Origin: Desertimonas sp963786985
Lineage (GTDB): Bacteria; Actinomycetota; Acidimicrobiia; Acidimicrobiales; Ilumatobacteraceae
DNA length: 64,000 bases
Assembly (NCBI GenBank): GCA_963786985.1
Contig: CAWBBL010000024.1
Span: 73,412 to 137,411 of the forward strand
Direction of reading: 5' to 3'
Shown: piece after piece, positions 18,270 to 27,624 of the stretch
How the letters are laid out: each line of letters starts with the position of its first letter
How positions within the stretch are numbered: position 1 is the first letter of the stretch
The notes under the pieces: generated by a model
Databases searched by the model: none
Told to the model about the DNA's origin: nothing
The model's input: the letters and a program-made list of their open reading frames with translations, nothing else
Position numbers and translations under genes: made by a program

Positions 18270-19286
18270 TCAGCGTCGGGCGTCGGCGACGAGGCGTTGG
18301 TAGACGGCGTCGCTGATGCGACGTTTGAGGGCGCGCAGTGCTTCTTTGCGGGTCTTGCCTTCGGCTTGCTTGCGGAGGTAGTAGTCGCGGCCGGGAGTGT
18401 CGTTGCGGACCTGGGTGACGGCGGCCATGTGGAGGGCGTGGTTCAACTGGCGGTCCCCGCGCGGGTTCAACCGGTGCCGCTTGGTCGGTCCTGACGAGGC
18501 TTCGATCGGGGCCGTGCCGTTGTGTCGGGCGAAGTGTCCGGCGGTCGGGAAGCGGCGGACGTCACCGGCTCGGCCGATGATGATCGCGGCCATCAGCGGT
18601 CCGATCCCGAACACCTCGGTGACCGACGTCTTTGCTGCTTCGATCGCCGTGCGGTGGCGTCGGCGGATCTCGACACGCGCTGCGTCGAGGACGCGTACTT
18701 CGTCGAGCAGTTGCCGTGCAGTGGCGATCCGTTCGGTCGTGATTGGCCGGTAGACGTACACCGTGACCAGGAGTTCATCGGCTCGAGCGACGGACAGTAA
18801 GCGACCCGTGCCACCCTCGATCAACAAACACAGCAAGGCGTGCAGCCGGCAGATCGAACGGGTCCGCTGGGCGGTGATCTGATGATCGCGATCGGCCAGC
18901 AGGCGCAGCACGACGCGATGCTGATCACTGGCCGCGACGATGTTCAACGCCGGCGTGCGCCACGCCACGATCGCCGCCGAACGGGCGTCGTTAGGGTCGG
19001 TCTTGTCGATTCGGCCGCGTTCGAGCAGCCGCACCGGCGCCGACAGCTTGGCAGGCACGTCGACGACCTGTTCGCCGGCAGCAACGAGCTGCTGAGCAAG
19101 CAAAGCGCCCAGGCCCGATGCCCTTCGACAGCCCACGTACGTGGCTCGAACGACGCTGCCCACTGCAACAACCGCTCTCGCTGGTGCCGATCGGCGTCGA
19201 CACGGATCGTGTCGATGACTGATTCGGACTGGTGCACGGCGACCGCCGTGTGCGACCTTGTGCGGGTCGATCCCGATGAGGAACAT
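18270..19286 (-). pseudogene. IS110-family transposase remnant 2 (different subgroup)
   Basis: ATG at 19286 (minus) has AGGAG six bases upstream. MFLIGIDPHKVAH is the typical IS110 opening. A shift near 19248 moves to TAVAVHQSESVIDTIRVDAD and LLQWAASFEPRTWAVEG, and a second shift near 19115 returns to GLGALLAQQLVAAGEQVVD, KLSAPVRLLERGRIDKTDPN, through the Transposase_20 domain (FGIGPLMAAIIIGRAGDVRR, HFARHNGTAPIEASSGPTKR, NPRGDRQLNHALHMAAVTQV). The shifts cancel, so the long C-terminal ORF is intact. Sequence and length differ from remnant 1, so the two are separate insertions. The 300 bases downstream (17969-18269) hold no gene. Confidence 0.85.
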
Positions 19287-19513
19287 GTTGTACTCCTGTG
19301 CTCGTGTTGGTTCGCCGCGGCGGGCACACCTGATACGTGTTGATGCCGTTCCTCTTCCGAGCCACACCGCGACGGGCCTGGCCGCACGGTCTGTTCGTTC
19401 AGAAGCTAATCTCCCGGCGGCAGGGCATTCGAGAGACACATCCAGCCAGATCTCGACGCTACGGAACATCGCGCGTCGTTGCCTCACATCCTCCATCGGG
19501 GCAATCTGAGCGG

Positions 19514-20099
19514 GTGACGCTCCGGCTGGATCACGTGATGTATGGCGTCACCGATCGGACTCCGCCTCCGCGATGTTGAGGCGGAGTACCAGCTCACGGT
19601 GGCCGACGGCGGAGCCCATCCAGACGGCACCCGAAACCGAGTCGTTTGGTGCGTGGACAGGTCGTATGTCGAACTACTGGCTGTGGATGTGCCGACCAGT
19701 CCCGAGGCGCAGTGGGTGCAGAATGAAATCGCGGAGGGCCGGCGGATGCTCGGCTGGGCCGTTCAGACTGACGACTTGTCGCTCGTGTCGGATCGGTTGG
19801 GCCTGCCCGTGGTGAGCGGGAGCATCGAGTTCGCTGACGGGCAGACGGGATCTTGGCGCATTGTCGGTGCCGACGACGCGATGGCTGAGCCGTGGCTGCC
19901 CTTCTTCATCGGCAACGACCGGACCAGTGGTCGGTCGCCGCTGGCCGCGTCCGCCGCAAGAATGCCCGACCACCGGCCTGGATCGAAGAGGCTGGTGACC
20001 CAGCCGGCTGCGAGTGGCTAGGCGACGAGTCGATGCCTGCGGGTCGTCGACGGTATGCCGGGCGTGAGAGCCGTCGGCCTCGCGCGAGGGACGTCCTAG
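19514..20099 (+). pseudogene. Glyoxalase-like protein broken by several single-base indels
   Basis: From GTG 19514: LRLDHVMYGVTD in one frame, then DSASAML in the next, then EAEYQLTVADGGAHPDGTRN and VELLAVDVPTSPEAQWVQNE, GRRMLGWAVQTDDL, MAEPWLPFFI in the third. After ~19925 the frame changes again (AWIEEAGDPAGCEWLGDESM), and a last shift gives LRVVDGMPGVRAVGLARGTS with stop at 20097. Joined, this is a ~195-aa Glyoxalase_3-type protein (vicinal oxygen chelate fold), whose members bind a metal between two half-domains. Four to five indels in 600 bases is the highest density in the window. Confidence 0.7.
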
Positions 20100-20372
20100 A
20101 TGGTGATTAGATACTCTCTGGTCGACGGACACGCGCCATCATCGCCGAACTGCCGATCGGTCGGCTGGTTCGCTCCAGGGACTGTCAGTTCCGATGCAAT
20201 CGAGAGTGCCGCCCCGAATGCGCGCACCGAACGCCACCGGGTTTGCGCTGGCGGGCGCCAGAACGGCATGTGCGTCGCCTCGTTCCGGGTTGATTGATCG
20301 GGGTGCCGAACTCGCTTCGCCACTCGACGAGGGAGGTGGCAAGAACGAGGTGTGGCGCGATAGGCAGAGGCG

Positions 20373-20765
20373 ATGAGTTCGCTACGCATCACCGGCTTCG
20401 ACCACCTCGTGCTGCGCTGCGCCGACGTCGAGGAGACGTTGGCGTTCTACGTCGACGCTCTCGGGCTGGGGCCGGTCCGTGTCGACGAGTGGCGACGCGG
20501 CACCGCACCGTTTCCGTCAGTGCGCGTCAGCGCCGGGACGATCATCGACCTGGTTCCCGGCGCGGGGATCGTTACGGAACGCAACGTCGACCACTTCTGT
20601 CTCGTCGCCGATCGTACGACGGTCGACGCCATCGCCGCGGACGCCGAGACGTTCCGCATGAGCGGGGAACGCGGCGTGCGGTTCGGGGCGCAGGGCGACG
20701 GCTGGTCGGTGTACGTCTACGACCCGGACGACAATGTCGTCGAGATCCGGAGCTACGACGAGTGA
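20373..20765 (+). CDS. VOC-family protein (glyoxalase/bleomycin resistance fold)
   Basis: 130 aa from ATG 20373 (GAGG five bases upstream). Two beta-alpha-beta-beta-beta units: ITGFDHLVLRCADVEETLAF with FYVDALGLGPVRV, and NVDHFCLVADRTTVDAIAAD ending VYVYDPDDNVVEIRSYDE. Metal ligands expected at His (FDHL), His (VDHF) and Glu (VVEI) are all present, so it could be a metal-dependent lyase, dioxygenase or antibiotic-binding protein. Its stop overlaps the next gene's GTG start. Confidence 0.88.
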   Translation: MSSLRITGFDHLVLRCADVEETLAFYVDALGLGPVRVDEWRRGTAPFPSVRVSAGTIIDLVPGAGIVTERNVDHFCLVADRTTVDAIAADAETFRMSGERGVRFGAQGDGWSVYVYDPDDNVVEIRSYDE

Positions 20766-21196
20766 CCGGGTATCGGTGGGTCGACAACGCCGCGGACGTC
20801 GACTGGGACGAATTGTCGGAGCTGTATCGGGTCGCCCCGCTCGGCGTGAAGCCTCCGGCGGCACTAGCGACAGTGTTCGGTAACAGCATGTTCATGCGCT
20901 TCGTCTACAGCGCTGACGACGTGGTCGGCGCCGGCCGTGCGCTCGCCGACGGTGTCGACTGTGCGTACATCGCCGACATTGCCGTCCACCCCGATCACCA
21001 GGGTCGTGGGCTCGGCCGAGCCATCATCGAACGGCTCATCACGGCGACCAAGGGCCACAAGAAGATCATCCTCTACGCCAACCCCGGCTCCGAGGGCTTC
21101 TACGCCAAGCTCGGGTTCCTCCCGATGAACACGGCGATGGCGATCTGGCACCACCCGACCGCAGCAATCGAATCGGGGATCCTCCGAACGCCTTGA
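20762..21196 (+). CDS. GNAT-family N-acetyltransferase
   Basis: 144 aa from GTG 20762, overlapping the upstream stop (GTGA), so translated with the VOC gene. Motif A for acetyl-CoA binding is clear: IADIAVHPDHQGRGLGRAII. The C-terminal part KKIILYANPGSEGFYAKLGF is motif B with the usual Tyr. The acceptor is unknown. Pairing with a VOC protein suggests a joint role in modifying or shielding a small molecule (inference). Confidence 0.88.
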   Translation: MTGYRWVDNAADVDWDELSELYRVAPLGVKPPAALATVFGNSMFMRFVYSADDVVGAGRALADGVDCAYIADIAVHPDHQGRGLGRAIIERLITATKGHKKIILYANPGSEGFYAKLGFLPMNTAMAIWHHPTAAIESGILRTP

Positions 21197-21368
21197 AACA
21201 CCGCCAGAAAGCCGCGGCAAATGAACGCAGAACGGCACGATCGCGACGGCGGTGAGACGCGAAGGCGGCGTGTGTGCGGGATACGAGACGCAGGGACCAT
21301 GCTGTAGGGGTCGTGGGGTGTGCACCGATAGTCGTCGGTGCACCGTCCGCGTCGAGGAGGTGCCGGTC

Positions 21369-22841
21369 GTGAAGGTTGGACGGATCATCATGATCGTGGT
21401 CGGCGCACTGCTCGCCCTCATCGGGTTCGGGTTGCTGGCCGGTTCCACGGCGGGAGTGGTCACGTATGGCACGCAGCGCACGGATGGTTACTTCCGGACC
21501 GGAGAGGTGCGCCTGGCGTCAGCCACCTCGGCGATCACGTCGAACCAGGTCGACTTGGAGAGTGAACCGGGCGACGCAGACTGGCTGATCGACCGGGGAG
21601 CACTCGGTTCGGTCCGGTTGACGATCGATCCCGGGGCATCCGGCACACCGATCTTCGCCGGGATCGGTCCGACGGCCGACGTGGCGGCCTACCTCGACGG
21701 TGTGAGCCACGACGTGATCCGCGACTTCGAGCTGTCCCCTGACCGGGTCCTGTACCGCCGAGTGCCCGGTGAGTCGACACCGGACCCGCCCGGCGACCAA
21801 TCGTTCTGGGTCGCCCAGGTGACGGCCGAACAGGAAGACGAACTGACCTGGGAGGTGGACAGCGGCGACTGGACGGTCGTGCTGATGAACGCCGACGGAA
21901 GTCGTGGTGTCGACCTCGACGCCCGCCTGGGGATCAAGGTGGACTGGTTGCTGCCGGCCCTGATCGGTCTCCTCGCCCTCGGGCTCGTGCTACTCGCCGG
22001 CGGCGCCGCGCTCGTGATCGTCGGCAGCCGCGGCCAGGCCCAGCCGGCCGAGCCCCAGCCGGCCGAGCCCCTCCCCGCAGAGCCGGCCACATGGCCGGCA
22101 CCGGCGCCCCCGGGCGCTGCCGCGGCCCCAGCGGTCGCGGCACGGCAGGTGGAGCCGTATCCGCTCGTCCTCACCGGCCGGCTCGACCCTTCGCTCAGCC
22201 GCGGGTTGTGGCTCGTCAAGTGGCTGCTCGCCCTCCCCCACTACATCGTGCTCGTCTTCCTGTGGATCGCATTCGCCATCGTGACGGTGATCGCCTTCTT
22301 CGCCATCGTGTTCACCGGCCGCTACCCGCGCGGGCTGTTCGACTTCAACGTCGGCGTCCTGCGGTGGAGTTGGCGGGTCGGCTACTACTCCTACAGCGCG
22401 CTGGGCACCGACCGCTACCCGCCCTTCAGTCTGCAACCGGGCGACTACCCAGCCGAGCTCTCCGTCCGGTACCCGGAACAGCTCAGCCGCGGGCTGGTGC
22501 TCGTCAAGTGGTGGCTCCTGGCGATTCCCCAGTACGTGGTCGTCGGGATTTTCGGTGGCGGCTGGTGGCTCGGCTGGTGGGAACCCACCGAGGCACGTTG
22601 GGCCGGCGACCGCCCCGGCCTGATCGGCGTGCTGGTGCTGTTCGCCGCCGTCGTGGTGCTGTTCACCGGGCGTTATCCGGCGACGATCTTCAATTTCGTG
22701 ATGGGTCTCAACCGTTGGGTGTACCGCGTCGTTGCCTACGCAACGCTGATGACAGATGAGTACCCACCGTTCCGTTTCGACCAAGGTGGCGACGAGACCA
22801 CCACACCGAACGACCCGGTCGCTCGACAACCCGACCGTTGA
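21369..22841 (+). CDS. DUF4389 membrane protein, two tandem DUF4389 domains
   Basis: 490 aa from GTG 21369, eight bases after GAGGAGG. An N-terminal helix (IIMIVVGALLALIGFGLLAG) is followed by an extracytoplasmic beta domain of ~150 residues (FRTGEVRLASATSAITSNQV to DLDARLGIKVD), a second helix, and a Pro/Ala-rich linker with AEPQPAEPLPAEPA repeats. Then come two DUF4389 units, each with YPLVLTGRLDPSLSRGLWLV or SVRYPEQLSRGLVLVKWWLL, several helices and a DRYPPF / DEYPPF end. Common in Actinomycetota; function unknown. Intact. Confidence 0.9.
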   Translation: MKVGRIIMIVVGALLALIGFGLLAGSTAGVVTYGTQRTDGYFRTGEVRLASATSAITSNQVDLESEPGDADWLIDRGALGSVRLTIDPGASGTPIFAGIGPTADVAAYLDGVSHDVIRDFELSPDRVLYRRVPGESTPDPPGDQSFWVAQVTAEQEDELTWEVDSGDWTVVLMNADGSRGVDLDARLGIKVDWLLPALIGLLALGLVLLAGGAALVIVGSRGQAQPAEPQPAEPLPAEPATWPAPAPPGAAAAPAVAARQVEPYPLVLTGRLDPSLSRGLWLVKWLLALPHYIVLVFLWIAFAIVTVIAFFAIVFTGRYPRGLFDFNVGVLRWSWRVGYYSYSALGTDRYPPFSLQPGDYPAELSVRYPEQLSRGLVLVKWWLLAIPQYVVVGIFGGGWWLGWWEPTEARWAGDRPGLIGVLVLFAAVVVLFTGRYPATIFNFVMGLNRWVYRVVAYATLMTDEYPPFRFDQGGDETTTPNDPVARQPDR

Positions 22842-23357
22842 CCACGACGACGTCTTCGTCACCAAGCGACCCCCACCGCCTCGACGCTCATCGCGTCGCC
22901 GTGCGCCCAGCGACTGCGTGCTCTCGCGAGCGCGCGGCACTCGGCGATCCGCGCTCGTTCGCCAACCAGCGACACGGCCAGTCGTCTCGATCGGGGGTCG
23001 GCTACGCGCACGAAACCTGCGCGCCCCGAACTCCGGCTTCGCCGGCCGGCATGACGACGCACAACGGCATCGACGTACGCGTCCACGCGGCGGACTCGCT
23101 CCGGCCGCACCACCGACCACGGATGCCCCAAGGATCACCCGTGTATCAAGCGAGATGGCGCGGTCGCGGCCGGCGGCACGGCGACCGACATGTTCGGAGC
23201 GCTGGCCCTCCTCGGAAGCTCGTCGGGCCCCGCCCTAGCACAGCTCGGTCAGGATCGGGCTCGAACTGAGCAGGAATCAAGAAGTGATGCCGTGGGGGAT
23301 GCCGTAGCGTCTGGAGCAGACGCCGTCCGTCCTGATCCCGGAGAAGAAGGGGCGATC
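22842..23357. other. Intergenic, no gene seen
   Basis: 516 bases with only low-quality ORFs. GGAGAAGAAGGGG just before 23358 is the ribosome site of the next gene. Confidence 0.4.
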
Positions 23358-23804
23358 ATGCCTGCGAAGACGAAGACCGAGTCCGTCGGTTTCAGCGCGG
23401 AGGAGCGTGCCGCCATGAAGCAGCGTGCCGCCGAGCTGCGCGCCGAGGGGAAGAAGGGGGCCAAGCAGGCCGATGCCCTCCAGGCCGCGCTCGACAGCAT
23501 CGCCGCGATGACCCCGGACGACCGCGCCCTCGCCGAGCGGGTGCACGCCACCGTGACCTCCACGGCTCCTGAGCTGTCGCCGAAGACCTGGTACGGCATG
23601 CCCGCCTACGCGAACGAGGACGGCAAGGTCGTCGTCTTCTTCAAGGACGCCGGGAAGTTCAAGTCCCGGTATGCGACGCTCGGGTTCGAGGAGGCCGCGA
23701 ACCTCGACGACGGTCCGATGTGGCCGACGTCGTACGCGCTCACGGAGTGGACCCCGGCGGTCGAGAAGAAGATCGTCGCGCTGGTGAAGGCCGCCGCCTC
23801 GTAG
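23358..23804 (+). CDS. DUF1801-family protein
   Basis: 148 aa from ATG 23358. A charged helical N-terminus (SAEERAAMKQRAAELRAEGK, then KKGAKQADALQAALDSIAAM) leads into the DUF1801 fold: APELSPKTWYGMPAYANEDG, KVVVFFKDAGKFKSRYATLG and a C-terminal helix. Intact relative of the broken gene at 587. The SCP/YdhG-type fold is thought to bind small ligands or metal; no specific role is established. Confidence 0.82.
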   Translation: MPAKTKTESVGFSAEERAAMKQRAAELRAEGKKGAKQADALQAALDSIAAMTPDDRALAERVHATVTSTAPELSPKTWYGMPAYANEDGKVVVFFKDAGKFKSRYATLGFEEAANLDDGPMWPTSYALTEWTPAVEKKIVALVKAAAS

Positions 23805-24070
23805 CCCATACCTGGCGCGACGGAACCACGTCGCAGAACGCTGCCGCAGGCCGGTGGGCATCCGCATGCGTACCGTCGCATGCTCCGTCTGCGCCGATTC
23901 GTCCTGGGTCGCTGCACTGGCTGCCCGATCGAAGTGGGTCAATCGACTGACAGCGGGCGCGGATCCGCCGAACACCGAATGTCAGCACCGAACGTCCGAT
24001 GACGAGTTGAACTCGCCGCGCCCGAACGGCATCTCGTCGCTGTCATCGTCGGGGGTGGGAGGGGAGCGGC

Positions 24071-24550
24071 ATGGGTAGGCATGCTGTCTCCATGGCCGCC
24101 GCCGATACCCACTACCGCGCACCTGGTTGGTTCACCCGAAACGTGTTCAACCGCTCCGTCGCCTTCCTGACCCGTCACGGCGTGAGCGTGCTCGGCTCTC
24201 GTGTACTCGCAGTAAAGGGGCGTACCAGCGGGCAGTGGCGCACCACGCCGGTCAACCTGCTTGAGTTCGACGCTCACCGATACCTGGTGTCGCCTCGAGG
24301 TGAGGGGCAATGGGTGCGCAATCTGCGTGTCGCTGGCGGAGGTGAGCTACGGGTCGGCAACAAGGTTGAGGTGTTCCGAGCTGAGGAACTCGACGACGAC
24401 GACAAAGTGGCGGTGCTGCGTGCGTATCTGAAGCGCTGGAAGTTCGAGGTCGGTGTCTTCTTCGACGGTGTCGGATCAAACTCCACCGACGAACAACTCC
24501 GCGCGATCGCCCCCCGTCACCCAGTGTTCGAGGTACTGCCGCCCGTTTGA
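24071..24550 (+). CDS. Deazaflavin (F420)-dependent nitroreductase-family protein
   Basis: 159 aa from ATG 24071 with GGGAGGGGAG upstream. PGWFTRNVFNRSVAFLTRHG, SRVLAVKGRTSGQWRTTPVN, YLVSPRGEGQWVRNLRVAGG and GELRVGNKVEVFRAEELDDD form the split-barrel Ddn/FDOR family, which uses F420H2 to reduce quinones, nitroaromatics or fatty acids. The RxxGxxRTTPV and GxxxWVRNL motifs are those that hold the cofactor. Likely membrane-associated quinone protection or xenobiotic reduction. Confidence 0.88.
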   Translation: MGRHAVSMAAADTHYRAPGWFTRNVFNRSVAFLTRHGVSVLGSRVLAVKGRTSGQWRTTPVNLLEFDAHRYLVSPRGEGQWVRNLRVAGGGELRVGNKVEVFRAEELDDDDKVAVLRAYLKRWKFEVGVFFDGVGSNSTDEQLRAIAPRHPVFEVLPPV

Positions 24551-24641
24551 CGCGCCTCCTGCTGGGCGCCCGCCAGAACGTCAACACCAATTCACGTTTG
24601 CTGCATGATTGGCTGCGATACGGGCCGGTATTGCGGCACTG

Positions 24642-24852
24642 GTCCTCCTCGTTGCTCGAGTCCACGGGGTTTCGTTGGGTCGGGCCGGTAGCACGGCCTC
24701 AGGGTCTCAGGGATCGGTGGGGGACGATTTCACTGGCTCGTCGCCGGTCTTACCGTCGTCAGTATGGGCGAAGCAGACGACGACGGTCCGGCGGCGAGAC
24801 CACCGACCGAGCAGGGCGATCAGACGACGTGCGCAACGGCCTCCAACGCGGG
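24642..24852 (+). repeat. Duplicated segment, copy B (partner 4447-4662)
   Basis: About 211 bp nearly identical to 4447-4662. It begins in both copies just before GTTGCTCGAGTCC and ends at CTCCAACGCGG, where similarity stops abruptly. Confidence 0.9.
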
Positions 24853-24970
24853 ACACGAGCGCCGAACGACGGCGACACCGCAACCGCGACGGGTTGGCAA
24901 TGGCGGCGCCGGTTCACGACCTCGCCGGCCGGGGTGCACCGTTCTCACGGTGTCAGCGCCCCGCAACTAG
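24764..24970 (+). pseudogene. Orphan 5' fragment of the membrane protein at 4574
   Basis: ATG 24764 corresponds to ATG 4574. The first ~30 residues (MGEADDDGPAARPPTEQGDQ) match that protein's N-terminus, with a few substitutions. After the duplication boundary the ORF reads Arg/Thr-rich sequence without homology and stops at 24968. A fragment copy, not a functional gene. Confidence 0.8.
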
Positions 24971-24980
24971 CATCGCCAGC

Positions 24981-25367
24981 GTGACCAGATCGCGCGATGA
25001 GGTTGCCGAATCCACCGCGGCCACTGAAGCCCGGATGTATCCCCAGCGTGTTCCGGTAAACATGTATGAGGCCGCCGGAGCGCTCGTTATCGTGGCGCCG
25101 TTCCCGGCGGTGCAAGCAGCCGACGTCAGGGTCGAGGTGCATCGAGGCGACCCAGCCACCCTGCGTTTCTGGGCGCACGTGCGCAGCGCCCCACCACGAG
25201 ACCTTCTGATCCACGAGTGGGAGTACGGCGGCTACGAGCGTGAACTGGACCTACCCGCCGGCTTCGGCGGTGGGGTGGAAGCAACACTCAACAATGGCCA
25301 ACTCGCGGTCCGTGTACTTCGTGGTGATCCAGTTGAACTGGCCATCACGCCGAGTGTGCAGCGGTGA
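24981..25367 (+). CDS. Hsp20 / alpha-crystallin-like small heat-shock protein
   Basis: 128 aa from GTG 24981 (ATG 25035 is a possible later start). VNMYEAAGALVIVAPFPAVQ, ADVRVEVHRGDPATLRFWA, LLIHEWEYGGYERELDLPAG and GVEATLNNGQLAVRVLR follow the beta-sandwich order of the alpha-crystallin domain, including the strand with G-L-V as 'NGQLAVRVL'. The flanking arms are short. Acts as an ATP-independent holdase in the cytoplasm. No sigma-factor or HAIR-type promoter was recognised. Confidence 0.75.
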   Translation: MTRSRDEVAESTAATEARMYPQRVPVNMYEAAGALVIVAPFPAVQAADVRVEVHRGDPATLRFWAHVRSAPPRDLLIHEWEYGGYERELDLPAGFGGGVEATLNNGQLAVRVLRGDPVELAITPSVQR

Positions 25368-25536
25368 CTGTCCAAGAGCTGAGCCTCTCCACCGTCAAGC
25401 CCCCGTGACGAGAAACGTGCACCGACTCCACCACCCTAGCCACGCGCGGGTCTCGCTTGCGTCGACCCGCCGACGGCAGGCTTGGGGATGCCCGAAATGC
25501 AGCAGAGACGAGACCGCGCGACGAGAATGTCGGGCG

Positions 25537-25887
25537 ATGGCGTCCTACACGCTCAATGAGGCGGCAGTCGCCCACGCTCGACGTCTCATCGACGCACGTC
25601 AGTACGTGCTCGACAGCGATTGGGGTGACGTCCAGCCACGCGCTGACGATCAGAACCGGTTCCTCGAGTCGCACTCGTGGGACGACTACGCAGCCTGGCA
25701 CCTCGGTTTGACCGAGGGTGCGCCCGACGAGACGAAAGGTCGATACGCCTTCGTGTACGGCGACCTGCGTCGCGTCCACCGAACTGGACTGATCGCCTGC
25801 GTGTATCGGGCCTCGGAATGGCGACACAAGGCGGTCGAGCTCGCTGCCCACGACCTCCTTCAACACCTCGACCACACCTCAGCGTGA
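25537..25887 (+). CDS. Conserved actinobacterial hypothetical protein
   Basis: 116 aa from ATG 25537. The text is strongly conserved-looking (AHARRLIDARQYVLDSDWGD, FLESHSWDDYAAWHLGLTEG, GRYAFVYGDLRRVHRTGLIA, EWRHKAVELAAHDLLQHLD) and I recognise it as a widespread uncharacterised family in Actinomycetota. No membrane segment or signal. Several conserved His, Trp and Asp could form a ligand pocket. Function unknown. Confidence 0.8.
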   Translation: MASYTLNEAAVAHARRLIDARQYVLDSDWGDVQPRADDQNRFLESHSWDDYAAWHLGLTEGAPDETKGRYAFVYGDLRRVHRTGLIACVYRASEWRHKAVELAAHDLLQHLDHTSA

Positions 25888-26167
25888 CCTGCCCGCCGGA
25901 GTGTTTCACCGGTCACCACCAACGGCGAATGCGCCAGAACGGCAGGTGATTGCTGCTGCATCGTCCGGCTCAGTCGCGGCGAGTACGAGGGCTCTGAGCT
26001 CGAGGGTTGACTCGATCGTTAGCAGTCGAACGCGCGGTCAGGGCGGTTCGGTCCGTGAGCGCGGAGCTGCGCTGGGAACGGACGGACAGACAGACTGTCT
26101 GAGTTGGACCCGGTGAGTTCACACTTCGACGTCGATCGGGTGTGCAGGGAGCGGCGATCATGTTGCG

Positions 26168-27037
26168 GTGAGCGTCGGGCCCAGCGCAGCATCGTGGGTG
26201 AACGAGATCGTCGGTTCCGTTCGTGACGACCCCGCTTGTCGAATGGCACTGATGGAGCGTTGCTATCACGGCCCGTTCGGCAACGCCCCCCGCCATCTTC
26301 CCTATCGCCGGGCAGCGATGTCGTTCATGCGCTGGCAACTTCGGCGTGGTGTGCTGCAGCCGTCGTTCGCCGAGCGGCCCGGCAGTCCGTGGTGGCGTGC
26401 CGTGAATGAGCGCATCATTCGTGACGGCTGCGAGGCAGTGGCGCTCAGCGGGGGCCTTGCGGGTCCGACCTCGTCGCCAACGGTCGACTCCTGGATGTCG
26501 TTCGTCCATTCCCCGACCGCTCCTGCCTGGTATCGGGCGCACAACGGGAGCGTGGTCGCCTCCTACCTCGAATACCGCGAGCTGGCCGAAGCGGAGAACG
26601 CAGCGGAGCGCTTCTTCATGAACGTCGTGCTCTGCCGGGTGCTTTATGCACATGCGCTGGTCGCCGCGCCCCGGATCTCACTCGGCTGGCTGCGCCCGCT
26701 CGCACCGTTGTTGGGTGACCCGAGACTCGGGATGACCGGGATCTTCTTGCAGCTGTCGCGGATCCTGCCCGACGCGTACCCCCTCCGTGACAGTGTCGAC
26801 ACCTACCTCGGTGCCGAGCTCGGTTTCGGACGACTCGTCGACTACGGGGTCATCGTTCCGAGGCTGCAACAGCTCTACGAATGGTCAGCCGGTGAGCTCG
26901 GAGCACCAGGCCTGCTCGATTGTGTCCGCGACGGAGCGATGACCTACGCCTGGGCATTCGAAGACCGCCACGTCTGGCGACCCCCGAACTCGTTCCTCGT
27001 TCGGATCACACACCGGGCGCTACCACCCGCCCGCTGA
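26168..27037 (+). CDS. Hypothetical protein, alpha-helical, 289 aa
   Basis: GTG 26168 opens an intact 289-codon ORF with strong actinobacterial codon bias. It is helix-rich and neutral (HLPYRRAAMSFMRWQLRRGV, EYRELAEAENAAERFFMNVV, RVLYAHALVAAPRISLGWLR, YGVIVPRLQQLYEWSAGELG). No signal peptide or clear transmembrane helix. I do not recognise the family. Stand-alone gene. Confidence 0.7.
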   Translation: MSVGPSAASWVNEIVGSVRDDPACRMALMERCYHGPFGNAPRHLPYRRAAMSFMRWQLRRGVLQPSFAERPGSPWWRAVNERIIRDGCEAVALSGGLAGPTSSPTVDSWMSFVHSPTAPAWYRAHNGSVVASYLEYRELAEAENAAERFFMNVVLCRVLYAHALVAAPRISLGWLRPLAPLLGDPRLGMTGIFLQLSRILPDAYPLRDSVDTYLGAELGFGRLVDYGVIVPRLQQLYEWSAGELGAPGLLDCVRDGAMTYAWAFEDRHVWRPPNSFLVRITHRALPPAR

Positions 27038-27153
27038 ATCCCGCAACGGCCACCGTCCCCGGCGCCCGCGTCAGCATCGCCGCCTGGGCCTCAGCGCACG
27101 GCACGAACATCCTCGGGATACGCGCACGGCGGCGCCCGCCGGGTTCGGTCACA

Positions 27154-27507
27154 ATGCTCGCCGTGGACGTCTATGAGTTGAGCGTCGACCTCGCGCCGGG
27201 CGTGCGTGACCTCGAATTCGTCGCGGCGCTCGACGGGTATCTCACGGCGCTGCAGGCGGATGGGCGGATCGAGCGCTGGCGCCTGCTGCGAAGCAAGCTC
27301 GGTCTCGGCGCGCGGAGCGAGTTCAAGGTGCTCATCGAAACCCGCGACCTCGCCCAGCTCGACGCCGCGTTCGCCGTCGTGTCGACGCGCGCAGACCCGA
27401 TCGAGGAGTTCCATCACGGAGTCAACTCGCTCGTCACCAACTTTCATGCTGCGCTGTGGCGTGACTTTCCAGATCCGCAAAGGGTCACTGGGCAGGAGCG
27501 GTTCTGA
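27154..27507 (+). CDS. DUF6614-family protein
   Basis: 117 aa from ATG 27154 (GTG 27163 possible). VYELSVDLAPGVRDLEFVAA, YLTALQADGRIERWRLLRSK, LGARSEFKVLIETRDLAQLD and PIEEFHHGVNSLVTNFHAAL with a final WRDFPDPQRVTGQERF match the DUF6614 pattern as I know it. Ferredoxin-like alpha/beta layout. No known activity. Confidence 0.75.
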   Translation: MLAVDVYELSVDLAPGVRDLEFVAALDGYLTALQADGRIERWRLLRSKLGLGARSEFKVLIETRDLAQLDAAFAVVSTRADPIEEFHHGVNSLVTNFHAALWRDFPDPQRVTGQERF

Positions 27508-27624
27508 CCGTGTGAGACCCGCTGACGATGACGGATTGGACTCGTCAACGAGTCGCGGTCTCGTGCGGCAGCCGCGGCGTCAGCATGCTCGCCCCGTCAG
27601 GCGAGCCGACTCGATGGTTGCTGG

